Of a stretch of DNA of 64,000 nt, positions 63,443-64,000 are shown in pieces. The notes under the pieces are model-generated. The model had not been told where the DNA came from. It saw nothing but the letters and a program-made list of their open reading frames with translations, and did not search any database. This DNA comes from Xanthobacter flavus (GTDB taxonomy: Bacteria; Pseudomonadota; Alphaproteobacteria; Rhizobiales; Xanthobacteraceae), in NCBI RefSeq assembly GCF_017875275.1, contig NZ_JAGGML010000001.1:5229001-5293000 (forward strand). The letters run 5' to 3'. Both the position numbers and the translations under genes were made by a program. Every line of letters begins with the position of its first letter. Position 1 is the first letter of the stretch.

Positions 63443-64000
63443 ATGAAACCAGCCGTCATCCTCTTCCCCGGCTCCAATCGTGAGCAGGACGCCGTTCGCG
63501 CGCTGCGGCTCGTTTCCGGCGCCAAGCCCCAGGTGGTGTGGCACGCCGAGCATGAGCTGCCCAAGGGCACCGACCTCGTGGTCCTGCCCGGCGGCTTCTC
63601 CTACGGCGACTATCTGCGCTGCGGTGCCATCGCCGCGCGGGCGAATATCATGGAAGCCGTGCGCGCCCATGCGGCCCGCGGCGGCCTGGTGCTCGGCATC
63701 TGCAACGGCTTCCAGATCCTGTGCGAGGCGGGGCTGCTGCCCGGCGTGCTGGTGCGCAACGCGCGCCTGCGCTTCGTCTGCCGCGAGGTGCTGCTGCGGG
63801 TGGAGCGGGCGGATACGCCCTTCACCAAGGCCTATCGCAAGGGCGAGCTCATCCGCATCCCCGTGGCCCACGGCGAGGGCAATTTCACCGCCTCCGAGGC
63901 CAACCTGGCGCGGATCGAGGGCGACGGCCGCGTCGCCTTCCGCTACGCCCGCCGCGACGGCCAGATCGACGAGACGGACGGCCCCAACGGCGCCATCAAC
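63443..64000 (+). CDS. purQ: Phosphoribosylformylglycinamidine synthase subunit PurQ (partial, runs off right edge)
   Basis: The first 186 residues of the glutaminase subunit, open to the window end. [16 protein letters not shown] is the start; the catalytic Cys is in [18 protein letters not shown] near residue 87. [16 protein letters not shown] near 50-65 and VAHGEGNFT near 143-151 are typical. It supplies ammonia to PurL. Full length should be about 230. GAGAG precedes the ATG. Confidence 0.95.
   Translation, partial: MKPAVILFPGSNREQDAVRALRLVSGAKPQVVWHAEHELPKGTDLVVLPGGFSYGDYLRCGAIAARANIMEAVRAHAARGGLVLGICNGFQILCEAGLLPGVLVRNARLRFVCREVLLRVERADTPFTKAYRKGELIRIPVAHGEGNFTASEANLARIEGDGRVAFRYARRDGQIDETDGPNGAIN

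Overview
The window is a dense, high-GC, almost entirely core-genome stretch of an alphaproteobacterium of the order Hyphomicrobiales (Rhizobiales), most like Xanthobacteraceae. The evidence is gene content and order: phaR divergent from phaA-phaB, glyA-nrdR-ribD-ribE-ribH-nusB-thiL, proS-lolC-lolD, a nifS-sufBCDST operon with an Irr-type iron control element, a DUF3572 gene beside divK, the DUF1476 zeta subunit of the F1-ATPase, and dispersed palindromes typical of these genomes. The genus is inferred, not proven. I see no rRNA, tRNA, CRISPR array, prophage, integrase or insertion sequence.

Layout. 1-8 kb: a Tat-exported protein cut by the left edge, a malyl-CoA-lyase-like CoA lyase, hspQ, an exported parvulin isomerase, rpmF, a small membrane protein, and the polyhydroxybutyrate genes phaR, phaA and phaB. 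7.5-16.6 kb: thioesterase, methyltransferase, glycerate 2-kinase, GNAT acetyltransferase, IalB-family protein, peptide-type binding protein, membrane protein, SH3 protein and a lone HicB-type protein. 16.7-25.6 kb: dinB, DUF3572, divK, RDD protein, bpt, MarC protein, 3-hydroxyacyl-CoA dehydrogenase, eno, queF and a DUF1835 gene. 25.6-33 kb: AI-2E transporter, sulfotransferase, dnaE, EamA protein and thiL. 32.6-41.3 kb: nusB, the riboflavin genes, nrdR, glyA, an XRE-cupin regulator and a block of poorly known envelope genes. 41.4-46 kb: DUF3253 and YdcF proteins, then lolD, lolC and proS. 46-54 kb: a gene-poor stretch with an unassigned terminator and REP-like palindromes, then the suf operon. 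54-64 kb: hydrolase, anmK, tyrS, rimO, a class I amidotransferase, rpsD, the zeta subunit, purC, purS, a small coupled gene and purQ, which is cut by the right edge.

How the genes work together. The CoA lyase, phaA/phaB, the glycerate kinase and the hydroxyacyl-CoA dehydrogenase handle C2-C4 acyl-CoA and C3 intermediates, fitting an organism that stores polyhydroxybutyrate and may use the ethylmalonyl-CoA or serine pathways. The suf operon builds Fe-S clusters and carries an Irr-like operator at its promoter. Most other genes are housekeeping.

The best leads are regulatory or structural. A TGCTGCNNTGCA-like motif recurs in several intergenic regions near carbon-metabolism genes and resembles TGC-rich PhaR sites. 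An iron control element overlaps the suf promoter. TyrS carries an in-frame insertion of about 35 residues. Three inverted pairs of REP-like hairpins occur, one of them inside the suf operon. A strong plus-strand terminator near 46.4 kb has no gene in front of it. I found no clearly new multi-gene system.
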